64,000 nt of DNA from assembly GCF_020520425.1 (NCBI RefSeq), contig NC_079487.1:81535141-81599140 (forward strand). The letters run 5' to 3'. Every line of letters begins with the position of its first letter. Position 1 is the first letter of the stretch. This document shows positions 32,863 through 44,735 of this stretch, in pieces. Source of the DNA: Spinacia oleracea. Its lineage: Eukaryota; Streptophyta; Magnoliopsida; Caryophyllales; Amaranthaceae. The notes under the pieces are model-generated. The model saw only the letters and a program-made list of their open reading frames with translations, had not been told where the DNA came from and did not search any database. A program made the translations under genes and the position numbers.

Positions 32863-33120
32863 GTTCCTCCATTTCGCAATAGGTGTATCATTTTTTTTCC
32901 ACGTATCCCAACATGCTTCATTGAACCTTAATATTTCTAATTGCGTTTAAGTAAAAATTATAAAAAAAAATGATATTTGGAATTCTCACATTAATACGAA
33001 TTTAACAAGATATCACTTGACTATGTTTGTTTTTACATAATGTGAAAGAATAATTGTCAAAATTAATTAATAAATAGTGTCCAAAAAAAAAAAGATGCAT
33101 CTATTACGAAACAGATGAAG
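32863..33120. mobile_element. Stowaway-like MITE just after XTH
   Basis: The left end GTTCCTCCATTTCGCAATAG and the right end on the minus strand CTTCATCTGTTTCGTAATAG are diverged forms of the Stowaway (Tc1/Mariner) inverted repeat CTCCCTCCGTTTC. TA lies on both sides (32861-32862, 33121-33122). At 258 bp the size is typical. It starts 95 bp after the XTH stop codon, so it may fall in the 3' UTR or polyadenylation region. Confidence 0.75.
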
Positions 33121-33417
33121 TATTAATTTTCAATCGTAAGATGGTTGTGAATCAAAACTCTCTGTAAAAGTGTCAAATGAGTAAACTACAGTCCATCCTG
33201 GCATCCACTATATTTTGGCCATAGTCATAACTTATAACTTGTACGAGTTGTGCTTATGCCTAAAAAAGTTGGCTCGTGCCATTAAGGAATAACTGACAAA
33301 GTTAAGCTATCAAAATAATTTAATGTCGGCTGACGGGGTCATGCACTCGTGCCCTTCCCAACAATATATTTAAAAATTAAATACGCATTATAAAAATATA
33401 TATCTAATCTATAATCT
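33121..33417. other. Spacer between XTH region and Helitron
   Basis: AT-rich intergenic DNA; nothing further was recognised. Confidence 0.4.
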
Positions 33418-33770
33418 TTTAAAAGCAAGGAGTATGATTTCACTATTCATTCAATAGTGTATTGCCTAAAAGACCCTTAAGTTTCTTATCATTTATCATT
33501 TGTGCCCTCCTCTAAATCTCGTGTTCACTCGGTGCCTCCCTTCTCCCTCCTCCCTACTTCCCTTCTTCTTTTCCTTTCACATGTGGTTCTGGATGGTTTT
33601 TCAGCAAACCGTAGCTCTTTACGCCCTCATTTCGTCTCTCCTCTCTTCTCCCTCCTTCTTTCTCTATCCATTTTTCTTCTCTGCTACATCTATCTCACTC
33701 CACAATAATTGAACATGGCGGCTGATATCCTTGATTGTGGCTAGGATTTTCTCGTTCTTCTTCTTTCAAG

Positions 33771-34030
33771 GTTAACAGGAAGTAGACGAAGATAATGGAC
33801 AAGGTAGTTTTCTTCTTTTCTCAATTTCTGAATTTTATAGGTCTAGGTATTTAAAATTCGATTCTTTTAGGGGTTTTAGTGTTTCAGATTCTAATTTCTC
33901 TTAATTTCTGCATTTTCTAAGTCTTGGTATTTAAAATTCGATTTTGTAGGGGTTTTAGGTGTTTCAGATTTCTATCTTTCTGAATTTTCTAGGTCTAGGT
34001 AATTTTAGGGGTTTTTGGTGTTCAGATTCT
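33771..34030 (+). repeat. Duplicated block, copy 1
   Basis: About 260 bp starting GTTAACAGGAAGTAGACGAA recurs, diverged, at 35752-36032. Each copy itself contains two or three repeats of a phrase like CTAGGTCTAGGTATTTAAAA. It looks like 5' UTR/intron sequence duplicated within the captured DNA. Confidence 0.75.
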
Positions 34031-34158
34031 TATCATTTCTTAGTTTCTGAAATTTGTAAGAGTATGCATAAATAACCATCTTAGCCTCTGGATTTCTTAT
34101 GAGAGTGTTAGGATTCTACTCTTTTCATAATTGCTTGATTTATGAATTTGTTCGATAG

Positions 34159-34517
34159 ATTACCAGCCAAAGGAAGGAGATATGCCGAAACTGAGCTTGA
34201 AAAGTACTAAGATACTCTGGGCTGAGATGGCTCGAGCTGAGGTGACATTCTACTATTTTTTTCATCTACTATTCATTGTGACTATGGTTGGCAAACTATT
34301 GGTGTGTTAATGTGGATTATGTATTGCCAAATTCTATTTGGTTTCAGGCAGCTAAGAAACTCTGGGCTTATATAGTGAAGGATTTGCTCAAGATCCCAAC
34401 AGGCGTAACATAAAATTTGACAAGATGTTGCATTCCATTTTTCGTGTAGATACCATCAACAGGTTCTGGATGAATAAATCTCTCTATAAGCATGTATGGT
34501 CGCTTAGTCAGAAGAAG
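34159..34517 (+). pseudogene. SWIB-domain gene fragment (two exons) in Helitron
   Basis: Exon 34348-34517, bounded by TTTCAG and GTAATA, encodes a SWIB/MDM2-type domain of chromatin proteins. It starts AAKKLWAYIVK and then, after a 1-bp loss near 34380, continues in another frame as FAQDPNRRNIKFDKMLHSIF and VDTINRFWMNKSLYKHVW. LW.YI, DP..RR, a hydrophobic F and MNK.L.KH are the family landmarks. A probable preceding exon at 34159-34242 (YQPKEGDMPKLSLKSTKILW) also has AG/GT borders. The frameshift shows decay. It ends in phase 0, matching the start of the cyclase exon at 34848. Confidence 0.65.
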
Positions 34518-34847
34518 GTAATACTGATCTCCTGTTTTATGTTTTATGATCATCTTTCACGAGATATTGCCATTTCAAGTTCTGATTAACAACTGAATTA
34601 TCTGTGTATGGCAAATGACTCTGATCCTAGGACAGGGGCTCTGATGCTCTATGATGGAAAACTTTTTGAGAAATTATAGATTATGCAAAATGGTCATAGT
34701 AACATTGTGGTAACATTTATTATCTTATAAAAAACTCTTCTGCTAGATTTCTATGGATGTTTTTCTTTGATCATCAATTTTCGTTCCTCCTTAACACACT
34801 GTTTCCTTTCCCATTGCTTGATAATGTGATTTTATTTCATATACCAG

Positions 34848-35488
34848 GTCTTGGAAGATAAGCCTGATCAATCAAAATGGACGCTGAAATATATAGCATT
34901 TGGCCGTGACATTGAGTTCTCTTGGCTTGCTCGAAATCTGCAGGTACCATCATTCTTTGGTTTTTCTATATTTTATCATTATCTGTTCACTTGAAAGTTA
35001 TCTCCTGGATATGGTTTAATTTGTACTATTTCTGGCGTCACTGCAGCCCATCCCAAACCAGAAAATTCATTGGAGATCTCTAGAAGGTCTTCCAATCAGG
35101 TGAGAATTATATGCAGCAGCAATGCTGAAGCTTGTACTTTCACTGCTTCGTCTATGTGTAGTTCTTTGGAATTCTTCATTACACTTTTGCCCATGTTTGC
35201 AATCCTCATTATAATCTTGTTGTACATGAAATTCTGTGGGCTCTAAAGGACCAGAAGTTATATAGTCAATTGACTTAATATCACTGTTGCTTTGCTTCGC
35301 CTTTTTTTCCATCTGAATTAAATGGGCATTGAAGCTGTGGTATTCACATCGGCATACTGCTAATGGTGCTCTAGACTTCTAAATTTTATCCTATAGGAGT
35401 ATCAATTGGTTGTTGATGAAAAATATTCTTCCTTTGCAGTGGTGCTGTTCGATTTTACCCAAGAGGTACTTCATCATGTCTTGTAGAA
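34848..35488 (+). pseudogene. Polyketide cyclase/START-like gene fragment (three exons) in Helitron
   Basis: Three short exons with canonical borders, 34848-34943, 35047-35099 and 35440-35488, join in frame to 66 residues without a stop. They include KWTLKYIAFGRDIEFSWLAR, QPIPNQKIHWRSLEGLP and GAVRFYPRGTSSCLVE. This resembles the plant polyketide cyclase/dehydrase (COQ10/START-like) proteins, several of them chloroplast-targeted, from memory of that family. The rest of the domain was not found downstream, so it is a partial copy. Introns are retained, which means capture at DNA level rather than retroposition. Confidence 0.7.
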
Positions 35489-35751
35489 GTAAGGACCCTC
35501 TCCCTGATGTGTCCAGTTTAATTTGTAATTGACCCTGCTTTGTTAAAACTTGATTTTTTTTATTTTTATTTTTTATGATTCATTTGTCTCCAGTCCACTG
35601 CCTCCTTAGAAAATCCCTAACTAAAATACGTCTTAAAAATCTTGGGTCCTGTGGTTCATAAATCTATATACATATGAACTGAATGATCAGTTTGTTTCAA
35701 CAGATGAGCTGTTGTTGCTATTTTGGAGCTCTTTGATTAGTTTAAATAAGA

Positions 35752-36032
35752 TTAACAGGAAGTAGACGAAGATAATGGACAAGGCACTTTTCTTCTTTTC
35801 GATCTCAATTTCTGAATTTTCTAGGTCTAGGTATTTAAAATCCTATTCTTTTAGGGGTTTTGCCGTTTTGGTTTTTCAGATTCTTATTTTCTTCCAATTT
35901 CTGCATTTTCTAAGTCTTGGTATTTAAAATTTAATCTTTCAGGGGTTTTAGGTGTTTCAGATTTCTGTCATCTCTCAATTTCTGAATTTTCTAGGTCTAG
36001 GTAATTTTAGGGGTTTTTGGTGTTTAGATTCT
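35752..36032 (+). repeat. Duplicated block, copy 2
   Basis: This is the diverged second copy of 33771-34030, about 2 kb downstream in the same orientation. Confidence 0.75.
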
Positions 36033-36959
36033 ACCCTCCAAAACCAGATTAATTGCAGGGCTACTGGCCACTTTAAACAGGTTAATTAAATTTGTTGTAA
36101 GCTGGGTTCATAAGTTTATCAATAATGTGTATTCTGCTGTTTTTACTTCTCATCTGCATAATAACAGGTTGCTCCTTTTCACTCTTATGCATCAGCTTCT
36201 AAAGAATATTAGGGTGCAGAATCTTCAGAATTTGGCATTAGTGTAGCCTTTGCGTTTGTTATTATGATGTTGGGAGATCTTCTTTAATTTGTATGAACTG
36301 ATGGAATGATTATGGAATTACAGAATGTGGCCTGATGGTCAGACTGTTGTTACTGCAGATTGGAAGCGCAGTGCTCACTTTTGAGCATACTTTACTGGTA
36401 TCCCTTATGACCTTTTATGTGTCTCTCAACTATCAAATTTGAAAGTACCAATTTCTTATTTACTCTGGTTATTATTAGTTCATTTCATATTATGTTAGGT
36501 TACTACGACTTTCTCTATATTCATCTGTTTTGACACTCCTGTTAGGCATCATTCAATTATAAAGAAAATTTTAATTGCTTTCTGATTTTCAAAATCAGTA
36601 ATATGACAAGCATGAAAAGCGAATTTTTAAGCGGTTTTGGTTGTATCTATCAAATTTTGAATTTCCATAGGTCTTGGTGTGAAGCATAGTGGTTGTGATT
36701 TGTGTGTGAACCAGAATATATTTCCCAGTTTTCTTTGTTGTTATGTAATTACAATTTATGTCTCAATGTTTTTTACTCGGGCTTGGTACAGTTACTATTC
36801 TTTTTGTTGTGAAATTTATAATTTTTTGATCATACTGTTGAATAAAATCTTCAATAGTTTATTGCGATCAATTTAGTTTTTAGGGGTCTGATTAGTTGGG
36901 TTTTTTTTGCTACTTCCCAAACAAGATTGAGGGGTTTAATCCAATTTACTTTGTAGTTC
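36033..36959. other. Helitron interior, no gene recognised
   Basis: Intron-like AT-rich DNA with small exon-like patches (for example near 36180-36260 and 36320-36385) that could not be assigned. Confidence 0.4.
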
Positions 36960-36971
36960 GAATTAATTATA
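36960..36971. repeat. Target site duplication of large Mutator-like element (left)
   Basis: The twelve bases gaattaattata recur exactly at 47012-47023. Length fits the 8-12 bp range of Mutator-like elements. Confidence 0.8.
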
Positions 36972-39729
36972 CAAACTTTTGTATAAGGCGGTCTTTCCTG
37001 TAAGACCACCTTGTAGTGGGTTATATTCGCGGGTCAAATCTTGTTGGCCGGGTTGCGGGTCGAATTATTTGGGTCCTATAAAAAGCTTTTTTTACGCAAA
37101 TTTTCCCATTTCAAATCACTGTTCACATTTCAGGGATTGAGGAGAGAGAAAGCTCTGTGATTCTTCGCCGATCCTTCTTCTACAATTCTACTGCCATTCT
37201 ACTCGATTTCTTCAGATCTCCGACTCAGCCTCTCTGCTTCATCTTCGTTTCTGCGATTTCGTAAGTTTCTCTTTCGATTTTCTTTCGATTCACCTTCGAT
37301 TTTGTTTTCTGGTGGTTTGTGATTGGCTTGTGGTGGGGGCTCATACGCGAATGAGAGCAAGATTTGTGGTGGATTTCATTGATGCAATAATTAAGGCTTA
37401 CGAAGCAGCGGTGAGGAAGGTGGCGGCGTTGTCGATTGCGGCGGTAATGTAGGTCTTCGCTCACCACAAAGGATGCTCGTAAGTCTCCAACCACTGGATC
37501 TCCGCCTTCAAAACTGGTCTGATTTTCTAACATTATTACTCCTATTTGAATGCTAGAGATTTCGATTTATTTCTTTGAAATTATTAGGATTGAGTTTTTA
37601 TTTGGATTTTCATTTTAGGTTTTTGTTTTTTGATTCTTTTTATTAAATTCCGGCGAGAAATTAGGGTTCCAGCGAAGGAAAGAATCAGATCCTCGTCGGC
37701 GAGCAGCGAGAGATGAAGGAGACACTACTACAAAAATGGGCAAAGAGACCCGTCCAAAATGGCCTAAGAGACCCCATTTAAGGGGGTCTCTAGATGGGGG
37801 GGTCTCTTTTATAAAGAGACCCCCCATCTAGAGGGGGTCTCTTTGTTAAAACGAGAGACCCTTTATTTAAGAAAAGGGGTCTGTTATGTTAACCATACAA
37901 AAAATAATATATAAGGGGAAGAGACCCGTTATTAGAGAAATGGGGTATGCTTGTAAAAAAATTCAGATCCCATATTTAACATATGGGGTCTCTTCGATTT
38001 TCTTAATATTACTTTATCCAACAAACTGAGACCCCATATGTAAGATAGGAGGTCTCTTTGAATTTTTTTAATATTTTTATATTTAACAATTCAGACCCCA
38101 TAAGTAGGATGAAGGGTCTCTTTGAATATTCTACTATTTTTTATTATTGAACTCGAGAGACCCCATTTTATACCTAACGGGTCTCTTTCATTAATTTTTA
38201 TTAAAAAAAACAGCATAAATAAACCATTTTTCGGCCTAAAAAAATCAGCATTTAACCATTTAATAAATTCCAAAATAATTCTTACAATTACCAAAAAAAA
38301 TTATTTTCTACTTTACATCAATTATAATCTCCAAAATATAATAAAGCTCAAAAGTCTACATAATTGTGACAATATTAAACAAATTGACAATAATCATCAT
38401 TAGCAATGCGAGCACAAGCATATCACCTCCAACTCCATTTATTCCTAGTCCACCACCTATTCTTTGAGGCCGCCAGTTATGAAAAGTTCTTCCACGCTCC
38501 ACCATCCATCAGAACCCTCCTTAGTTCCCTCAAATTTACTTCCATCAATTTGTTTAAACGCATCAAAAGTTACAAAAGATATGTCACATAAGTCATATAA
38601 GTCACATAAGAAAAGTTAAAGGAACTTATAACAAATATATTCCACATAATAACCAGCTAGCAACAAACCTTTCATGTCCCTTGTATGAGAAATTATATTA
38701 AATCGTAGAATCTTGGTTTGTTTCTCTCCTGTCATAGACCATTTTATCTGAAAGACACAATGGAGAAAGATCTATAAGGACAAGAAATTAACAGACAAAA
38801 GAAGCATGCTAGAAGAATTTAAGAACATTTGATTATCATCTACAACAGTGAATTCCTTAACGGCAGGACATCAAGGTGCTATGCCGCACACCTTTAATCA
38901 ATAAAGCTACACATGTGAGAGGACCGCCATTACAAAAGTTGTAGAAATACTGACGTAAGTGCCAATTTACCAGCCCTTGAACCAACTAAGGAAAATTTAT
39001 AGATAAAACTGACCCACTTACCAGGGAACCTTTCAATATAGTGTATAAAATTAACTGGGAAGTTTTGAGTAACCGAGAGTCTTTTGGAGGAACAAATGAG
39101 CTTAGTAAAGAATTGCATGTGGTGATATATTTTTCAAAACAAAGGGAGAAATTGTACTCCCGATTTTTCTTTTACAGAGTGCAGCTAAAGTGTGGAATTT
39201 CATATAAACTGATTATTGTAAGGAATTCAGTTACACGCGTACATATTATCCATAATCACCAATATGAAAATCATACGACAAGACGATTGGTAGTTTTAGA
39301 ACATGTGAAGATAATGCAGTACTAGGAAGAAGAATGCAGTAGGATCATAACCAGTTCTAGGAAGAAGAAAGTTGTGGCATACTAATATTGCAAAGATCAC
39401 AGGTACATATCTCTATATTCTGTATCAATTCAGAAATATGCATATAAACAATTAATGCAAAAAATGATATCAGAAGCTAAGGAAAATGAAAGAACTCCGG
39501 TTTAAAACATACTCTATACTCTCTATATCATTTCAGAAAATCGGAATATAAACAAGTAATGCAAAAATTGATGTCAAAAGCTAAGGAAAATGAAAAAACT
39601 CCAGTTTAATACATACTCATTGATGACCATTTTGGTGAACTAGGGGATCTCCTTTCCTTCTCCAACTTGATCTAACCAATAAAAATATCAGTAAGTTAGA
39701 GTTAGCTAATTTATTAACCTTCATCTATG

Positions 39730-41190
39730 ATTCTGCCTTTGCAGTTTTTTCAGTCACTGCTAGTTTGTCCTTTAAACGCTTCATCTCTGCTTGAAAATTG
39801 GCATACATGTGTCATTTGTTTGACTGAGATTATATGATCGATAAGAGGAATTCCATGTACAGGGAGTTGTATACTTGCAAAACCCTATGTTCTTCAACCC
39901 ATTGCTTCACTGGAATTACCTTATCAACCCCGTCTTTCCATTCATTAGCCAACTACAGTTGCCACTCTGTTTGCTGACACCTTAGCTCGTGCAAGCTCCC
40001 CCTCACGAATTATCTTCTCCTCCTAAATATCACCAAAGATAATTTATGATCAGACATTAGAAAAACTACTCTATCTTGAGACATTGAACTAGTTTATTAT
40101 TCTTTACAGTAAAGAGTATAAAAGAGAAATTAAATCGTAACACACTCACCACCAATAAATATTCCAGCAAATCATATATTATGAAAATTGAGAACATCAA
40201 ACAAAAGTGAGAAACTGGATGCAATTTATAACCTTCTGTTAGTCAAAGTATTATATCTTACATTGAGCTCAGAGATTTTGCGTTTCTATAACAACATTAG
40301 CAGTAGCCCCCACCAGCCAAAACGACCTCCTCAAGTTCCTGAATCGCCTGGCTAAGCTTTTCAACCTCTATGACTTTCTGATGGTTGGTCTTTTCGAGTA
40401 TTTTGTTCTCTTCCAGGTAGATTTCGATCTGTCTCCTTAACTCGAGGTTTTGGTTTTATATATCCTCAACTCCTCAAGATTTTCCTTGTCTCAAGGACAA
40501 CTGCTTCTTTTGACTTTGTATGACGTTCCATAGCTTTCTTATCCTCTAGCAAAGTTGCAATCTGCCAAAGAAGACAGATCTTAGAATTCAATATAAGTAT
40601 CTAGCAGGCCATCAGTTGATACTAAAATTATTTCTACTTGTAGTAAGTACCTCATTCTTGTAAATTTTGATGTCAGCTTCAAGAGGATCGATGATCGAAT
40701 CAATTGGTAGAAGATCCTCCTCCTTGTTGTTTGTGTGTAGCCTCCTGAGGGCTGCTTCAGCTACAAACTGTGCAGCCAAAGCATCCTTCTTCTCGTCAGC
40801 TACTTTCTTCATTTCTAGATTATGCATTTTGATCAGTTCCCAAACACAACCACTGTCACTTTCTTTGGTTCCTTTTACTTGCATGAAACCTTAGTTAACA
40901 TCTGAAAATCGGCATAAATACCTTAGTTACAGGAAGTTTTCAGTGACTGTAAGTTTCTCATCTAACTTTTCGTAGTTCATTTTGAGTTGTACAAGGGGGG
41001 AGAATACATAAAGTAATACACAATGCATATAGACTTAGCTGAAGATCATGGAAAAGTAACAAATGAGGTTAAATAAAAAAATATGACAAAGTATCTCAGA
41101 ATATATACCTCATCTAAAGCTTTTCCTTCAGCACTTGAGTTGCTCGTAAGGCCTCAATCTCATTCGTGCACCACCTATCTCATTATCTTC
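39730..41190 (-). pseudogene. Captured MAP70 (microtubule-associated protein 70) gene fragment
   Basis: Read on the minus strand, collinear pieces match the coiled-coil of plant MAP70, which decorates cortical microtubules. They are EIEALRATQVLKEK (about 41155), EKKDALAAQFVAEAALRRLH and a following DPLEADIKIYKNE (40651-40884), TKSKEAVVLE (about 40500), IEIYLEENKILEKTNHQKV to LEEVVLAGG (40310-40440), ELARAKVSANRVATVV to NEWKD and VIPVKQW (about 39895-40010), and an EMKRLKDKLAVTEKTAKAE-like end (39730-39800). Several pieces need frame changes or meet stops, and introns are partly kept, so it is a decayed DNA-level copy. Identification is from memory of the family's conserved strings. Confidence 0.75.
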
Positions 41191-42290
41191 TCTGAAGCCA
41201 TGTTTAAAACCCAAAATAAATTGTTGGAAATCAGACATAGCATACCAAATCCATTGTCTTAAAGGAAGGATAGAATAAGTTCTTAATTATATGATTTGTC
41301 GAGAGCTAAATTTTAAACAATGCTAAAGTTGTGGAACTCTAAGCTACTACACTCAGTTTAAGGACATATGATGAGGCATATAACCAAACATCTATGGCTT
41401 AATTCATATTATTTGACTGCCTTAGGGTTCAGAACATTTAATGTTTCAGCTCTCAGTCATGTGGTACGGTTACTACACTATAAATTATGAGGCGCAGCAA
41501 GTAACCTGATGTTTCCAAACCAGAAAAACTATACTGAATCTTAATTATGTTCATGAAAGAAGCCAGGTTGGGCATCACACACCACAAGAAAAATTAATCC
41601 CTCTAAACAAATTTAGCATGACACCAACACCATTAAGCATGACATCCACACCATTTAGAAACTACAAGTCATCAGACGAAATCTGATTTTCCTACTAACT
41701 TTTTTGTGGTAGAGTCGACATAAAGATTAGAATTCTGGCATGAATACTTCAAATGAATCTAAAACATCCAATTGACAGTTGACAAGCATGAAGAATTCAA
41801 ATTCGACTAAAGCCACAATTTCACACAGTCAATTAGAAATTTGTAGAAACTCATAAAAGAAAAAACCTAACTTTGTAGTTGAAATTGAATTTGAAAAATT
41901 CAGAAAGAAAGAAAAACCTAACTTTGTAACAACAATTACAAATTAAAATCGAAAATCCCACATGAAAATAACAATTACTAATTTCGCAGAACACACAACC
42001 TTAGCCGCAATTCTTCATTTTCCGATTATTACCTAGATTGCCTTTACACCCACGAAGCTTTTAACCAATCTGAAATCCTAATTCCCCTCAAATCCTCCCG
42101 AAGAACGATCCCTAAAAACCCTAATCTCACAAAACATAACCGTGCAAGTAAAAAAACCTTAAATTCCGTGAAATCCAGAACAAATAAGAAAAAAACGCAA
42201 CACAATAGCAACTAAATCAACATGAACTTAATTCAAATGAAATCAACAAAACATCACAAAATCGGATATTGAAACTAAAAAATTACAGAC

Positions 42291-42384
42291 CTGGAAAAGG
42301 TTCTTCCGGTTTGGATCTGCGAGAGTGTAGCTTGCTGAACTCTGGATGCTCGCTTCCAGGTTCTTTCAAGTAATGAGGCGCCAT
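42291..42384 (-). pseudogene. Candidate captured first exon in CACTA element
   Basis: On the minus strand an ATG at 42384 opens a frame reading MAPHYLKEPGSEHPEFSKLH and onward to a splice donor (CCAG/GTCTGT) at 42291. Leader-like sequence precedes it. It could be the start of the same captured gene as the MAP70 pieces or of another gene; the protein was not recognised. Confidence 0.45.
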
Positions 42385-43419
42385 TATCGCAGATTATTTT
42401 CTCAATCGGGTTTCCAGATCTAGAGGGGAAGTGCAGAGGAAGTGATGGAAGGAAAAGCTCTGGGTTTCATTTTTTTCTAATGTTTTCTAATGGAACAAGG
42501 TTGTTGGAAGATGCGAAAGAAGGAAACGAAAGAGACCCGGTATCAAATAAGGGCTCTCATGATTTTCTCGTAAATTGGCTTTGTGGGCCCAGGGTACACA
42601 GGAAACCTTTTATCTAAACTAACGGGTCTCACATTTCCCCCTTTTGATTTTCTGTCCAAAAAATGTGGGCCCTTTGATAAATTAGAGACCTGTTATTTAA
42701 AATAAGGGGTCTCTCGTTTGTTCCATCTTATTTTTCGCAGATAAATTGTGGGTAATTTCTGTAATTAGAGACCCGTTATCTCTAATATTGGGTTTCTTAT
42801 ATTAAAGAGACCCGTTATCTCAACCAATGGGTCTTTTCTTAAGGGTCTCTTTGGCCATTTTTGTAGTAGTGAGAGGTCGTCGGCGTGAAGATTCAGAGCC
42901 GCCATTGTTTGCTGTTATGTGCTCTGATTTTCCTTCATTTCTAATTTGACATATATCAGACCTGTAAATGTTCTTGTGGTGGTTGTGCTTGTGGCTATGA
43001 TTCCCCGGTGGCGGCTGTGGCGGTGGCAGCAATGCGAAGGAACAATGCTGCAGAGGCCGCACAAGTCCTAACAACTGTTGTTGGTGGTCGTTGTTGTTAA
43101 GGATCTACTTTGTTGTAGTTACAGATTTGTTTTAGTTATAGTTTGGTTATATTTAGTTAATAAATCAAATGGTTTAGTAATACATTGTATTTTAAAATTG
43201 CAAAGAAATGTAATTAATATCCAAATTTATATTTTAACAATTTTGTTCATTTATAATAGTCATGATTAAATAGGTTTTAGTTATAAATAAATTTATTTTA
43301 GTTACATATTTGTTATATTTTTAGTTATTCTTTTTAGTTAAGATTAAATTTCTGGATTTTAGTTAAATTTTTTGAGTTTTAGTTATGATTTCGTGAAATT
43401 CATTTAATTTAATATGAAA

Positions 43420-44735
43420 TTCAATTAGTTAAGCAATCGAACAAATTAGTTAAGCATCAAAGCCAATTAGTTAAGCAATTAGACCAATTAGTTAAGTGGT
43501 CAAACTAATAAGTTTACAGATATAAATTTGTTAAGCCGAAAATTCAATTAGTTAAGCAAAGAAATCAATTAGTTAAACAATGAAATTAATTAGTTGAGCT
43601 TGAAATTCAATTATTTAAGCTACGAAACCAATTAGTTAAACAATGGAACTAGTCAGTGAAGCAATGGAACCAATTAGTTAAGCACAGAACTAATTAGTTA
43701 AACCTGGAATTCAATTAGTCAAGTAATGGAACCTAATAGTTAAGCAATGCAACCAATTAGTTAAGCAATTGAACGATTTAGTTAAAGCAATGAAACCAAT
43801 TAGTTAAACCCGGAATTCAATTAGTTAAGCAATTGAACCAATTAGTTAAGTTTGAAATTCAATTAGTTAAGTTATGGAACTAATTAGTTAAGCAATGAAA
43901 CGATTTAGTTAAAGCAATGAAACTAATTAGTTAAACCTGAAATTCAATTAGTCAAGTAATGGAACCTAATAGTTAAGCAATGCAACCAATTAGTTAAGCA
44001 ATTGAACGATTTAGTTAAAGCAATGAAACCAATTAGTTAAACCTGGAATTCAATTAGTTAAGCAATTGAACCAATTAGTTAAGTTTGAAATTCAATTAGT
44101 TAAGTAACGGAACTAATTAGTTAAGCAATGAAACGATTTAGTTAAAGCAATGAAACCAATTAGTTAAGCCTAAAATTTAATTAGTTAAGCAATTGAACAA
44201 ATTAGTTAAGTTTGAATTTTAATTAGTTAAGTAATGGAACATTTTAGTTAAGGGTTTTTGAGTCGTAGTTTTTTTTTAAAAAAAAAATTCAGTTTTAGTT
44301 AAACAATGAAATCAATTAGTTAAGCACTGGAACGAATTAGTTATGCACTGGAACCAATTAGTCAAGCAACGAAACCAATTAGTTAAACAATCAAACCAAT
44401 TGATTAAACAATATAACCAATTAGTTAAGCAATGAAACCAATTAGTAAAGTTTGAAATTTAATTAGTTAAGCAACGAAAAGCAATGGAACAAATTAGGTA
44501 AGCATTGTAATGAATTAGTGAAGCACTGTAACGAATTAGTGAAGCACTGAAACCAATTAGTTAAACATTGAAACTAATTAGTTAAATCGAACCGATTAGT
44601 TAAGTAATGTAACCAATTAGTTAAGCATTGAAACTAATTACTTAAGCGATGAAACCAATAAGTTTAGAGTTATAAAGAAAATATTTGTTAAGCCTAATAT
44701 TCAATTAGTTAAGCAACGAAACCAATCAGTTAAGC
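43420..44735. repeat. Minisatellite of ~21-bp AATTAGTTAAG units with a higher-order period
   Basis: About sixty units of the form CAATTAGTTAAGCAATGGAAC, with many variants, fill 1.3 kb. A higher-order repeat of about 233 bp (eleven units) is visible: the phrase beginning ACCTAATAGTTAAGCAATGC recurs at 43731 and 43964, and a third partial copy follows. Looser TTTAGTTA-type repeats flank it, and on the far side (44730-45040) the motif appears in reverse orientation (TAACTAAAAC). Confidence 0.9.

Larger units (their letters stand above)
37723..42871. mobile_element. CACTA (En/Spm) element with captured MAP70 gene pieces
   Basis: Both ends read CACTACTACAAAAATGG (left on plus, right on minus), with target duplication aga on each side (37720-37722, 42872-42874). 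The subterminal regions repeat the unit AGAGACCC/GGGTCTCT many times (37745-38190 and 42530-42850), as CACTA elements do. At 5149 bp it lacks the TNPA/TNPD-type transposase frames and is non-autonomous. On its minus strand it carries a candidate first exon (42291-42384) and collinear pieces of a MAP70-like gene (about 41190 down to 39730). Confidence 0.92.

Noticed and set aside
42820..43074. 84-codon Pro/His-rich minus-strand frame at the CACTA right edge
   Set aside because: It crosses the CACTA boundary (42871), so it is an accident of the insertion.
43420..44735. CRISPR-like array
   Set aside because: Repeats are short, variable and continuous without unique spacers, and the DNA is plant nuclear. 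It is a minisatellite.
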